Positions 27,276-34,961 of a stretch of DNA of 64,000 nucleotides are shown here, in pieces. A program made the position numbers and the translations under genes. The stretch comes from Qipengyuania sp. YIM B01966. Its GTDB lineage: Bacteria > Pseudomonadota > Alphaproteobacteria > Sphingomonadales > Sphingomonadaceae. The stretch lies in the NCBI RefSeq assembly GCF_016461955.1, contig NZ_JADMNM010000001.1, positions 62,001 through 126,000 on the forward strand. Direction: 5' to 3'. The first letter of the stretch is position 1; every line of letters starts with the position of its first letter. The notes beneath the pieces are model-generated. The model was not told where the DNA came from. It saw only the letters and a list, made by a program, of their open reading frames with translations, and did not search any database.

Positions 27276-28893
27276 CGGCGGCCTCCTGTTGGTCGGGTTC
27301 GTCGTCGAACCAGTGCGCGCGGGCGGCCATGATGATCTCGTTGCCCTGCTCTTCGCTAAGGCCGAATTCGCCCAGCACGCCGCCCTTGTCCTGCTCGCGC
27401 TGCGGCGCAGCGCGCTTCAGCTGCGGCCCGGCTTCGGGGTTGCGGCGACGGGGCGCCTCGCGCTTCTTGGCGATCAATTCGTCGGTGGCGAGATCGGCCA
27501 AATCGTCGAGCGTCTTGATGCCCGCCTTGCCGAGCACCACCAGCATCGCTTCGGTCAGGTGCGGCAATTCGGCCAGATCGTCCTCGACGCCCAGTTCGCG
27601 GCGCTGGACGCGGGCGGCTTCCTCGTGGCGTTCGATCGCTTCGGCCGCGCGGCTTTGCAGTTCTTCGGCCAGTTCCTCGTCGAATCCTTCGATCGCGGCC
27701 AGTTCCTCGATCTCGACATAAGCGACTTCTTCGAGCTCGGCGAAGCCTTCGGCGACCAGCAGCTGCGAGAGCGTTTCGTCAACGTCGAGCTCTTCCTCGA
27801 ACATCTTCGAGCGCTCGGCGAATTCCTTCTGCCGCTTGGTGCTTGCCTCCTCATCGGTCATGATGTCGATCTGGTGGCCGGTGAGTTGGCTGGCGAGGCG
27901 GACATTCTGCCCGCGCCGGCCAATCGCCAGGCTGAGCTGGTCGTCGGGCACGACCACCTCGATGCGGCCTTCTTCCTCGTCGAGCACGACGCGGCTGACC
28001 GTGGCCGGCTGCAGCGCGTTGACCACGAAAGTCGCGGTGTCCTCGCTCCACGGGATGATGTCGATCTTTTCGCCCTGAAGTTCCTGCACCACCGCCTGCA
28101 CGCGGCTGCCTTTCATGCCGACGCAGGCGCCGACCGGGTCGATGCTCGAATCGCGGCTGATCACGCCGATCTTGGCACGGCTGCCCGGATCGCGCGCGGC
28201 GGCCTTGATCTCGATGATGTTGTCATAGATTTCGGGGACTTCCTGCGCGAACAGGCTCTTCATGAAATCGGGGTGCGCGCGGCTGAGCAGGATTTGCGGG
28301 CCGCGATTGTTGCGTTCGACCTTGGTAATCAGCGCGCGCACGCGCTCGCCCACGCGGGCCGCTTCGCGCGGGATCTGCTGGTCGCGGCGGATGACCCCTT
28401 CCGCGCGACCGAGATTGACGATCACATGGCCGAATTCCACCGACTTGATGACGCCGGTGATGACTTCGCCGGCGCGGTCCTTGAATTCCTCGAACTGGCG
28501 CTCGCGTTCGGCATCGCGGACCTTCTGGAAGATCACCTGCTTGGCGCTCTGCGCGTCGATGCGGCCCAGATCGACCGGCGGCAGCGGATCGACGATATAA
28601 TCGCCCACCTTGGCGCCCGGCTGCAATTTCTCGCCTTGCGCCAGATCGACCTGCTTGAAGTAATCCTCGACCTCTTCGACCACCTCGACCACGCGCCACA
28701 GACGCAGATCGCCGGTCATCGGGTCGAGCTTGGCGCGAATGTCGTTTTCCGCGCCATAGCGGTTGCGCGCGCTCTTCTGGATCGCCTCTTCCATCGCTTC
28801 GATGACGATCGCCTTGTCGATCATCTTTTCCGAAGCGACCGAGTTCGCAATCGCGAGCAGCTCGGCCTTGTTGGCGGAAATTGCACTGGCCAT
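27256..28893 (-). CDS. nusA: Transcription termination/antitermination factor NusA
   Basis: A 545-residue RNA polymerase-binding factor. Domains in order: N-terminal RNAP-binding domain ('MASAISANKAELLAIANSVA'), S1 ('VITGVIKSVEFGHVIVNLG'), KH1 and KH2 ('DPVGACVGMKGSRVQAVVQEL' and 'VPDDQLSLAIGRRGQNVRLA'), then a helical acidic repeat region and an acidic C terminus. Its start overlaps the rimP stop by one base (TGATG). It ends 20 bp inside ylxR. Confidence 0.97.
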   Translation of the reverse strand: MASAISANKAELLAIANSVASEKMIDKAIVIEAMEEAIQKSARNRYGAENDIRAKLDPMTGDLRLWRVVEVVEEVEDYFKQVDLAQGEKLQPGAKVGDYIVDPLPPVDLGRIDAQSAKQVIFQKVRDAERERQFEEFKDRAGEVITGVIKSVEFGHVIVNLGRAEGVIRRDQQIPREAARVGERVRALITKVERNNRGPQILLSRAHPDFMKSLFAQEVPEIYDNIIEIKAAARDPGSRAKIGVISRDSSIDPVGACVGMKGSRVQAVVQELQGEKIDIIPWSEDTATFVVNALQPATVSRVVLDEEEGRIEVVVPDDQLSLAIGRRGQNVRLASQLTGHQIDIMTDEEASTKRQKEFAERSKMFEEELDVDETLSQLLVAEGFAELEEVAYVEIEELAAIEGFDEELAEELQSRAAEAIERHEEAARVQRRELGVEDDLAELPHLTEAMLVVLGKAGIKTLDDLADLATDELIAKKREAPRRRNPEAGPQLKRAAPQREQDKGGVLGEFGLSEEQGNEIIMAARAHWFDDEPDQQEAADADSEQ

Positions 28894-29462
28894 CAGTCGT
28901 CAGCCTTCTCTTCTTCGTTGAGCTCTACAATCTCGTCCGCGCCGCTCATGTCGAGCGGGCGGGTGGCGGCGATCAGCGCGTCGGTGAGGACGAGCTGCGC
29001 CGTATGAATATCGGCCAGCGGCAGGGTGACGGTGCCGGCCTTGCGATCCTCGATCGTCACCTGATCGCCGGCAATGCCTTGCAGCACACCCTTCAGCACC
29101 CGCTGCCCTTCGGCGCCCCGGTCGCGGACGATGCGCGCTTCGTGGCCGGCCCAGTTGGCGTAATCCTTGGGCCGGGTCAGCGGCCGGTCGATGCCGGGGC
29201 TGCTGACCTCGAGGTGATAGGGGCCTTCGACCAGTTCCTCGCCCGCTTCTTCCAGCGGATCGATCCGGTCGGAAATGCGGCGCGACAGTTCGGCACACTG
29301 GTCGATCACCAGCTGGCCGGTGGCGGGATCTTCCGCCATCACCTGCAACGCCTGCGCCCCGTCACCCGCCTCCGACGGCATCATCTTGACCCGCACCAGT
29401 TCCAGCCCGAGCGCGGCGGCTTCGGGTTCGATCAGGGCAGTCAGGCGGGCAATATCGGTCAT
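28893..29462 (-). CDS. rimP: Ribosome maturation factor RimP
   Basis: A 189-residue 30S assembly factor and first gene of the nusA operon. 'YHLEVSSPGIDRPLTRPKDY' is the family signature, and the C-terminal SH3-like domain ('VTIEDRKAGTVTLPLADI') is followed by an acidic tail. The start at 29462 is the only one that keeps the N-terminal 'LTALIEPEAAALGLELV' motif. A candidate promoter lies about 80 bp upstream. Confidence 0.95.
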   Translation of the reverse strand: MTDIARLTALIEPEAAALGLELVRVKMMPSEAGDGAQALQVMAEDPATGQLVIDQCAELSRRISDRIDPLEEAGEELVEGPYHLEVSSPGIDRPLTRPKDYANWAGHEARIVRDRGAEGQRVLKGVLQGIAGDQVTIEDRKAGTVTLPLADIHTAQLVLTDALIAATRPLDMSGADEIVELNEEEKADD

Positions 29463-29542
29463 CAGGTTCCTGCAAGCGGGGTCGGCGCCGGCCCCTTGCG
29501 GCGCCAGCCCTCGATTGTCGCGACAATGTCGGGATTGGCGCC

Positions 29543-29571
29543 CCTCTAGGCCGGTTGGCCGGCAATGGCAA
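29543..29571 (-). promoter_or_regulatory. Candidate sigma-70 promoter for rimP-nusA-infB operon
   Basis: On the minus strand a TTGCCA box (29571-29566) is followed after exactly 17 bases by TAGAGG (29548-29543). The -35 is good and the -10 is weak. It lies 81 bp upstream of the rimP ATG and is the best match in the short gap between rimP and pspF. Confidence 0.35.
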
Positions 29572-29583
29572 GCGCCGACAGGT

Positions 29584-30615
29584 CTAATCCCCCGCCTGCT
29601 CCATCAGCCCGTGCTTGCGGATCGCGTGGCGTAGCTGATCGTAGCTGAGGCCGAGCGCCTTGGCGGTCTGGCGCTGGTTCCAGCGATGTCGCCCCAGCGC
29701 ATGTTCGAGAATGGCGCGCTCATGCGCATCGACCGCGCTGCGCAGATCGTCGATCTGGTCGAACGCGGGTGCAGTTGCGGCCGTGCCGGGCGCTGCACCC
29801 TCGCTCTCGGCCGGTTTGCGCGTGGCGGGTTCGGCTGGTTTCCACGGGCTGTCGAACGGGTCGAACTGGACGTGGCCGACCGGCTCGTCCCAACTGCCCC
29901 AGCGATAGACCGCGCGTTCGATGACATTGCGCAATTCGCGGACATTGCCCGGCCAGGCATAGTCCTCCAGCTGCGACTGGACATGGCCGGCGAAACCCGG
30001 CCAGCCGTCCCAGCGCAATTCCGCCGCCATCCGCCGTCCAAAATATTCGGCCAGCACGCCGACATCCCCTTCGCGCACGCGCAACGGCGGCAGGGTGATG
30101 ACCTCGAAGCTCAGCCGGTCGAGCAGGTCGGCGCGAAACCTGCCCTGATCGGCCAGGCGCGGCAGATCCTCGTTGGTGGCGGCGACGATCCGCACATCCA
30201 CCCGCAGCGGGCGCGAGGCACCGATCCGCGTCACCTCGCCATATTCGACCGCGCGCAGCAGCCGCTCCTGCGCCCCCATCGACAGCGTCGCCAGTTCGTC
30301 GAGGAACAGCGTCCCCTTGTCGGCTTCCTCGAACCTTCCCGCGCGCGCTCTGGTAGCGCCGGTGAAGGCGCCGGCCTCGTGGCCGAACAGTTCGGCCTCG
30401 ATCAGGCTTTCAGGCAGCGCGGCGCAGTTCATGGTGACGAGCGGTTCGTCCCACCGCGAGGACAAGCGATGCAGGCGTTCGGCGATCAGTTCCTTGCCTG
30501 TCCCGCGCTCGCCGATCACAAGCACCGGGCGCGAGAGCGGCGCCGCGCGGCTGGCCCGCTCGACCGCATCGAGAAACGCGCCCGATTGGCCGATAAACTG
30601 AGTTTCCCGCTCCAT
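29584..30615 (-). CDS. pspF: PspF-like sigma-54 activator of the psp operon
   Basis: A 343-residue AAA+ enhancer-binding protein without a receiver domain, as in PspF. Walker A 'GERGTGKE' is at 35-42, the sigma-54 contact loop 'GAFTGA' at 82-87, Walker B 'GTLFLDE' at 101-107, and a Fis-type helix-turn-helix at the C terminus ('RQTAKALGLSYDQLRHAIRK'). The start at 30615 ('MERETQFIGQSG') matches the family; 80 upstream codons are non-conserved and cover the divergent promoter. In E. coli PspA inhibits PspF until membrane stress releases it, and the divergent arrangement here fits that circuit. Confidence 0.93.
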   Translation of the reverse strand: MERETQFIGQSGAFLDAVERASRAAPLSRPVLVIGERGTGKELIAERLHRLSSRWDEPLVTMNCAALPESLIEAELFGHEAGAFTGATRARAGRFEEADKGTLFLDELATLSMGAQERLLRAVEYGEVTRIGASRPLRVDVRIVAATNEDLPRLADQGRFRADLLDRLSFEVITLPPLRVREGDVGVLAEYFGRRMAAELRWDGWPGFAGHVQSQLEDYAWPGNVRELRNVIERAVYRWGSWDEPVGHVQFDPFDSPWKPAEPATRKPAESEGAAPGTAATAPAFDQIDDLRSAVDAHERAILEHALGRHRWNQRQTAKALGLSYDQLRHAIRKHGLMEQAGD

Positions 30616-30694
30616 CGACCGAATATTAGCGATTTTCACCAGAGCTTGGCAATATCCGCCCCGCCCAATTTTCATTTTATCCGTATCGTGAAAT

Positions 30695-30709
30695 TGGCAC
30701 GCCCCTTGC
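30695..30709 (+). promoter_or_regulatory. Sigma-54 promoter of the psp operon
   Basis: TGGCAC-N5-TTGC is a full match to the -24/-12 consensus (GG at 30696-30697, GC at 30708-30709). It is 33 bp before the first ORF and divergent from pspF, so transcription should start near 30721. PspF sites would lie in 30616-30690. Confidence 0.92.
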
Positions 30710-30741
30710 TGATAGGTGAACATCCAATCTGGAGGGTGACA

Positions 30742-30900
30742 ATGTTTGACCGTCAATTCCGCCAAATCCGTCTGGGACAGGCTGCCATGGCCAGCACTGC
30801 GGCGATGTTCCTGTTTGTGGTGCTGAGCGCGCAGATCGCGGCCGAACCTGCCCACGCCGCGCCGGCGTCGCAGGGCGCGCTGATCGTGGAGTTGGCATGA
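30742..30900 (+). CDS. 52-residue signal-peptide-like ORF leading the psp operon
   Basis: First ORF after the sigma-54 promoter, with a GGAGGGTGAC ribosome site just before ATG 30742. Product: 'MFDRQFRQIRLGQAAMASTA', then the hydrophobic stretch 'AMFLFVVLSAQIAAEPAHAA', ending 'PASQGALIVELA'. It reads as a short membrane segment followed by an Ala-His-Ala signal-peptidase-like site, so it may give a tiny periplasmic peptide or stay as one helix. The stop overlaps the next ATG (ATGA). I know no named family, but its position makes it part of the membrane-stress response. Confidence 0.6.
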   Translation: MFDRQFRQIRLGQAAMASTAAMFLFVVLSAQIAAEPAHAAPASQGALIVELA

Positions 30901-31748
30901 GCGCGCCCGACGATTTCGACCATCGGCTGACCCCTGAACGGCGCCCGGCCTCGCGGCTGGACGCCGAGGTCGAACGGCTGCGCCGCAGCCCGACGCCCAC
31001 TCAGGGGCGCCCCGATCCCGCTTTCGACACCTTCAACACCGGAGCCGCCTTCATGGGCATTTTCAACCGCGCACGCGACATTTTCGCGGCCAATTTCAAC
31101 GAGCTGCTCGACAAGGCTGACGATCCGGCGAAAATGATCCGGATGATCATCCTCGAGATGGAGGAAACGCTGGTCGAAGTCCGCGCCAGCGCCGCGCGGA
31201 CAATTGCCGACCAGAAGGAAATGCACCGCCACACGGTCAAGCTTGACAAGCTGCAGGCCGACTGGGCCGACAAGGCGCAACTGGCGCTGAGCAAGGATCG
31301 CGAGGATCTCGCCCGCGCGGCGCTGGTCGAGAAAAAGAAGGCCGGCGACATGGCCGACCAGCTCAAGCAGGAAATCGCCGTGCTGGACGATGCGCTGCGC
31401 GCCTACGAGCAGGATATCGAGAAGCTGCAAGTGCGCCTGCGGGAAGCGCGCAGCCGGCAGACCGCCATTGCGGCGCGGCTCGAAAGCGCGGAGAACCGCG
31501 TCAAGCTGCGCACGCTGCTCTCAACCGAGCGGGTGGACGAGGCACTGAGCCGGTTCGACCAGCTCGAACGGCGGGTCGATTACGCCGAAGGCCGCGCCGA
31601 TGCGATGAGCATCGCCGATGGCCGCACCGGCACGCCGAGCCTGGCTGACGAGATCGCCGCGCTCGAAGGCGCCGATGCGATCGACGATGAACTCGCGGAA
31701 ATGAAACGCGCGCTCGGCAAGGGCGATGCAGACAAACAGGAGGGCTGA
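30897..31748 (+). CDS. pspA: Phage shock protein A (PspA/IM30 family), with possible N-terminal extension
   Basis: A peripheral membrane coiled-coil protein that forms oligomers on stressed inner membrane and restrains PspF. The PspA body starts at 'MGIFNRARDIFAANFNELLD' and continues with long coiled coils ('ALSKDREDLARAALVEKKKA'). Two starts are possible. ATG 30897 overlaps the preceding stop, has GGAG 6 bp upstream, and adds 52 charged residues ('MSAPDDFDHRLTPERRPASR...'). ATG 31053 has GGAG 9 bp upstream and gives the family's usual N terminus (231 residues). The long form is annotated; the short form may be the main product, and its amphipathic N-terminal helix is the membrane-binding part in known PspA. 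Confidence 0.9.
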   Translation: MSAPDDFDHRLTPERRPASRLDAEVERLRRSPTPTQGRPDPAFDTFNTGAAFMGIFNRARDIFAANFNELLDKADDPAKMIRMIILEMEETLVEVRASAARTIADQKEMHRHTVKLDKLQADWADKAQLALSKDREDLARAALVEKKKAGDMADQLKQEIAVLDDALRAYEQDIEKLQVRLREARSRQTAIAARLESAENRVKLRTLLSTERVDEALSRFDQLERRVDYAEGRADAMSIADGRTGTPSLADEIAALEGADAIDDELAEMKRALGKGDADKQEG

Positions 31749-31751
31749 ACG

Positions 31752-32054
31752 ATGGACGGCTTTGAAGTCATTGGCGTGCTGGGTGTGGCCATCGGCCTGC
31801 CGTGGCTGATCATGCACTATATCACGCGTTGGAAGACCGCCGCCACCATCACGCAGGACGACGAGGTACTGCTCGACGAGCTCTACCACCTCGCTCGCCG
31901 GCTGGACGAGCGGATGGAAACGGTCGAACGGCTCGTCGCCAGCGACAATCCCGAATTCCGCCCTGCCCGCCTCGTCCACGACCATGAGATCGACAACCAG
32001 AAGCTGCGCGAGCTCGATCGCCTGCTCGCCGAGAAGAAGGGAACCCGCGCATGA
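31752..32054 (+). CDS. pspB: PspB-like membrane protein
   Basis: A 100-residue protein with one N-terminal helix ('VIGVLGVAIGLPWLIMHYIT') and a cytoplasmic coiled coil. The 'LARRLDERMETVERLVASDNPEFRPA' part matches the PspB leucine-zipper motif ('RLxxRIETLERIL...P.WR'). A further ~30-residue charged tail is longer than in E. coli PspB (74 residues). PspB and PspC sense envelope stress and bind PspA. It is 3 bp after pspA and overlaps pspC by 4 bp. Confidence 0.85.
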   Translation: MDGFEVIGVLGVAIGLPWLIMHYITRWKTAATITQDDEVLLDELYHLARRLDERMETVERLVASDNPEFRPARLVHDHEIDNQKLRELDRLLAEKKGTRA

Positions 32055-32431
32055 CCCGCACGCAGCACACCACGCTTTACCGCGACAAGCAGAATGCGAA
32101 GCTGATGGGCGTCTGCGCCGGGATTGCCGATTATACCGGGGTCAACGCGCTGTGGGTGCGGCTGGGCACGGTGTTCCTCACCATGGCGTCGGGCGGGGCG
32201 ACCATCCCGTTCTATTTCCTCGCCGGCATTCTGCTCAACAAGAAGCCCGAGCATCTCTATATCGACACCAGCGAACGCAATTACTGGCAGGGCGTGCGGC
32301 AAAGCCCGCAGCGCGCGGCGCGTGAAATCCGCGCCCGGTTCCGCGACATCGACCGCCGCCTGGCCGAGGTCGAAACCTATTACGTGACCAGCAATCCGCG
32401 CCTGTCGGCCGAAATCGACCGGCTGCGCTGA
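32051..32431 (+). CDS. pspC: PspC-domain envelope stress sensor
   Basis: A 126-residue PspC. The conserved domain 'YRDKQNAKLMGVCAGIADYTGVNALWVRLG' is followed by a membrane helix ('GATIPFYFLAGILLN') and a C-terminal coiled coil ('FRDIDRRLAEVETYYVTSNP'). The last part resembles the PspB zipper and may pair with it. It starts inside the pspB stop (4-bp overlap). Confidence 0.92.
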   Translation: MTRTQHTTLYRDKQNAKLMGVCAGIADYTGVNALWVRLGTVFLTMASGGATIPFYFLAGILLNKKPEHLYIDTSERNYWQGVRQSPQRAAREIRARFRDIDRRLAEVETYYVTSNPRLSAEIDRLR

Positions 32432-32465
32432 GCGCCGGATCAACCACTTACAAGGGGGTTTTATC

Positions 32466-32774
32466 ATGGAAGGTGTAATGGCGCTGTCGATCCCGATCCT
32501 CGCGCTGATGATCCCGTTCTTCGCGATCTGGACCAAGCACAAGGAACGGATTGCAAAGGCCACGGTCAATGTGACTGCCGAACAGACCGCGGAGCGAGCG
32601 GCACAATATGCCAGCCAGATCACCGCGCTGGAGGACCGGGTCCGCGTCCTCGAACGGATCGTCACCGACAAGGGCTATGATGTGGCGACGCAGATCGAGG
32701 CGCTGCGCGATCAGCGCCGCGTAGATGATAATGCGGGCGTCGCGCTCGACTTTGCGAGCAAGGAGCGGGTGTGA
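32466..32774 (+). CDS. Small membrane-anchored coiled-coil protein, PspB paralogue 1
   Basis: A 102-residue protein: an N-terminal helix ('MALSIPILALMIPFFAIWTK'), a charged linker, then 'ALEDRVRVLERIVTDKGYDV'. The last segment matches the PspB zipper of the gene at 31752. It has its own ribosome site (AAGGGGG before ATG 32466) after a 34-bp gap. Its stop overlaps the next ATG (TGATG). No family name can be given with certainty; it probably joins the Psp complex. Confidence 0.75.
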   Translation: MEGVMALSIPILALMIPFFAIWTKHKERIAKATVNVTAEQTAERAAQYASQITALEDRVRVLERIVTDKGYDVATQIEALRDQRRVDDNAGVALDFASKERV

Positions 32775-33112
32775 TGGAGCTTTCGGAAATCATCCCCTAT
32801 CTGGGCTATATCATCGCCGGCGCCTTTACGCTGGGCGCCGCCGGGATCATCGCCTCGGTCCACACGACCAGGCTGAAGATCAAGAATGGCTACCCGCTCG
32901 AAGGGATGTGGGGCCAATCGCTCAAGCCGGGCATGACCAGCGACGCGCAAAGCCGCGTCACCCTGCTGACGCAGGAGAATGCCGAACTGCGGGCCGAACT
33001 GGGCTCGGTCAAGGACCGGCTCGCCAATGTCGAGCGGATCGTCACCGATGGCGGCTACCGTCTGGGCGCCGAGATCGAACAATTGCGGATCAGCGAAGGA
33101 GCACGCCAATGA
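32774..33112 (+). CDS. Small membrane-anchored coiled-coil protein, PspB paralogue 2
   Basis: A 112-residue protein with an N-terminal helix ('EIIPYLGYIIAGAFTLGAAGIIA'), a ~45-residue linker ('LKIKNGYPLEGMWGQSLKPG') and the repeated zipper 'VKDRLANVERIVTDGGYRLG'. It shares 'ERIVTDxGYxxxxxIExLR' with the preceding paralogue. Overlapping start and stop codons on both sides suggest tight coupling. Confidence 0.75.
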   Translation: MELSEIIPYLGYIIAGAFTLGAAGIIASVHTTRLKIKNGYPLEGMWGQSLKPGMTSDAQSRVTLLTQENAELRAELGSVKDRLANVERIVTDGGYRLGAEIEQLRISEGARQ

Positions 33113-33366
33113 GCTTCTGGACAGCGATGGTCATCATCGTCGCCATCTGGGCGGCGGTCGAAGCCTACAAGGCGCGGCAGGGTATCGTGACGGACTGGAG
33201 CGGCAATGAACGGCTCGAACGCCCCGCCGCGCAGGTTGACGAGGCCGCGCAACGCGAGCTCGCTGAACTACGCGAGCGGGTCAAGGTGCTCGAACGGATC
33301 GCCACCGAAGATCGCGAAGCGCGCCGGCTGAGCCACGAGATCGAGGAATTGCGCGAACGGCCCTGA
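33109..33366 (+). CDS. Small membrane-anchored coiled-coil protein, PspB paralogue 3
   Basis: An 85-residue protein: an N-terminal helix ('MSFWTAMVIIVAIWAAVEAY'), then a coiled coil 'LAELRERVKVLERIATEDRE'. It matches the PspB zipper, is closest in length to E. coli PspB, and has an ATGA overlap with paralogue 2. Confidence 0.78.
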   Translation: MSFWTAMVIIVAIWAAVEAYKARQGIVTDWSGNERLERPAAQVDEAAQRELAELRERVKVLERIATEDREARRLSHEIEELRERP

Positions 33367-33395
33367 GCCGCCGCGTTCTGGACCGGAGGCCGCCC

Positions 33396-33629
33396 ATGGA
33401 CCCGCTGATGATCATCGCCGCCACTTGCATCGTCGGCCTCGCCATCGTCGCGCTGGCCGCGCTGCAAGGCTGGCGCGATTGGGTGGCGCTGAAGCGCGAG
33501 GAGCTGGAACGCGGCGCTGTGCCCTCCCCGCGTGAGCCGACCACGCCCGCCGGCGCGCGGATCGAACTGGCCGATCTGCGCGAACGGGTCCGCAAGCTCG
33601 AAGCCATCGCCAGCGGCGTCGATCTCTGA
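33396..33629 (+). CDS. Small membrane-anchored coiled-coil protein, PspB paralogue 4
   Basis: A 77-residue protein: an N-terminal helix ('MIIAATCIVGLAIVALAAL'), then a Pro-rich linker and the terminal zipper 'LADLRERVRKLEAIASGVDL'. It is preceded by a GGAGG ribosome site. It is the last member of the psp operon as far as spacing shows; sufE follows after 38 bp. Confidence 0.75.
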   Translation: MDPLMIIAATCIVGLAIVALAALQGWRDWVALKREELERGAVPSPREPTTPAGARIELADLRERVRKLEAIASGVDL

Positions 33630-33667
33630 CCCTATCGCTGCCGGTTCAATCTGTTAGACGACCCGCC

Positions 33668-34084
33668 ATGCGCCCGCTTGCCGATATCGCCGAGGAATAT
33701 GACTTCCTCGATCCGGACGAACGCTATCGCCTGCTGATCGAGCTGGGCCGCGAGCTCGAAGCCATGCCCGACGCGCTCAAGACCGACGCGACGCTGGTGC
33801 GCGGCTGTTCGGCACAGGTATGGGTCTATCCGACCGGCGATGCCGGCAAGCTCCACTACCTGGCCGACAGCAACGCGGCGATCACCAAGGGAATCGTCGC
33901 GCTGGTGGTGGCTGCGGTGCAGGACAAACCGGCGGCAGACATCGCCGCGCTCGACATTGCCGAATTGCTGGCCCCGTTCGACCTCAAGAACCAGCTTTCG
34001 TCCAATCGGACGCAGGGGCTGCCCAACATGATTGCGCTGGTGCAGGACCACGCCCGGCGCATTTCAGCCGGCGATGGCGGATGA
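33668..34084 (+). CDS. sufE: SufE-family sulfur acceptor
   Basis: A 138-residue protein that takes sulfur from the SufS cysteine desulfurase for Fe-S cluster assembly. The active Cys is in 'LVRGCSAQVWV' (about residue 45), and 'SNRTQGLPNMIALVQDHA' is the conserved C-terminal motif. No suf genes are adjacent. Its stop overlaps the YbaN-like ATG by 4 bp. Confidence 0.92.
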   Translation: MRPLADIAEEYDFLDPDERYRLLIELGRELEAMPDALKTDATLVRGCSAQVWVYPTGDAGKLHYLADSNAAITKGIVALVVAAVQDKPAADIAALDIAELLAPFDLKNQLSSNRTQGLPNMIALVQDHARRISAGDGG

Positions 34085-34431
34085 AGCGCCAGCTTTATCT
34101 TGCCGGCGGGCTCTTGGCGCTCGGTCTCGGGCTTGTCGGCGTGGTGCTGCCGATCATGCCGACCGTGCCGTTCCTGCTGGTTGCGGTCTATTGCTTCGCC
34201 CGGTCCAATCCCGAATGGGAGCAGCGCATCCTCGACCATCCGCATTGGGGGCCGCAAGTGCGCGACTGGCAGGAACGCCGCGCGATAAGTCGCAAGGCCA
34301 AGACGCTTGCAATCCTGGCCATGGCGGCCGGCGCGGTGTTCACCTGGTATTTCCTGGGTGAACCCTATTATTTCATTTCCATCGCCATTCTTGTCGTCGC
34401 TGGCGGCTGGATCGCCACGCGTAACGAATAG
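34081..34431 (+). CDS. YbaN/DUF454 inner-membrane protein
   Basis: A 116-residue protein with three predicted helices. The DUF454 signature 'LGLVGVVLPIMPTVPFLLVAVYCFARSNPEW' is near the N terminus, then 'RAISRKAKTLAILAMAAG'. The function is not established; it is often found near Fe-S or haem-related genes. It overlaps sufE by 4 bp. Confidence 0.88.
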   Translation: MKRQLYLAGGLLALGLGLVGVVLPIMPTVPFLLVAVYCFARSNPEWEQRILDHPHWGPQVRDWQERRAISRKAKTLAILAMAAGAVFTWYFLGEPYYFISIAILVVAGGWIATRNE

Positions 34432-34458
34432 CGCGACGTAGCTCGGTGCCGCCCGTGT

Positions 34459-34860
34459 TCAGTCGCGATGGAAGAAAAAGCGGGCAATATCCTCGCCGAT
34501 GCGCGCCGGGCGATGCGTGGCGGCATCGACGCAGCACCAGCTCGAATTGACTTCGGCCAGCACCTCGCCGCCGCGCTCGATGATCGTGCGATAGAACGCC
34601 CGCGCGCCCTTGGTGCTTTCGAGCACCGTGCGGGCGATCACCTCATCGTCGAGGAAGGCGGGCTTGCGGTAAGTGATCTCGTGCTTCAACGCGACCCACA
34701 GCCGGCTGGCGACCGCTTCGGCCGGGGCAAAGGCGTTCCAGTGGCCCAGCACGGCATCCTGCACCCAGCCCAGATAACGGGCGTTGTTCACGTGGCCCAT
34801 GAAGTCGATATCTTCGGGCACGATGCTGATCGGATGAAGGTGGGGCGCGACTGCTGACAT
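34459..34860 (-). CDS. Acyl-CoA thioesterase (hotdog, 4HBT/YbgC-like)
   Basis: A 133-residue hotdog-fold thioesterase. 'EDIDFMGHVNNARYLGWVQDA' contains the Asp/His/Asn active-site motif of the 4-hydroxybenzoyl-CoA thioesterase family (D-x-x-G-H-V-N). The start at 34860 ('MSAVAPHLHP') is chosen over one 7 codons upstream. It is divergent from leuC. The natural acyl-CoA is unknown. Confidence 0.85.
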   Translation of the reverse strand: MSAVAPHLHPISIVPEDIDFMGHVNNARYLGWVQDAVLGHWNAFAPAEAVASRLWVALKHEITYRKPAFLDDEVIARTVLESTKGARAFYRTIIERGGEVLAEVNSSWCCVDAATHRPARIGEDIARFFFHRD

Positions 34861-34961
34861 GATTGTCAGTATCCTATGCAAAGCTTACCTTTCCGTGACA
34901 AGCGATTAAGTGTGCCCGGCCCGGCTTGCCAGCCCGCCCCGCCCGGCGATAGCAGCAACCC

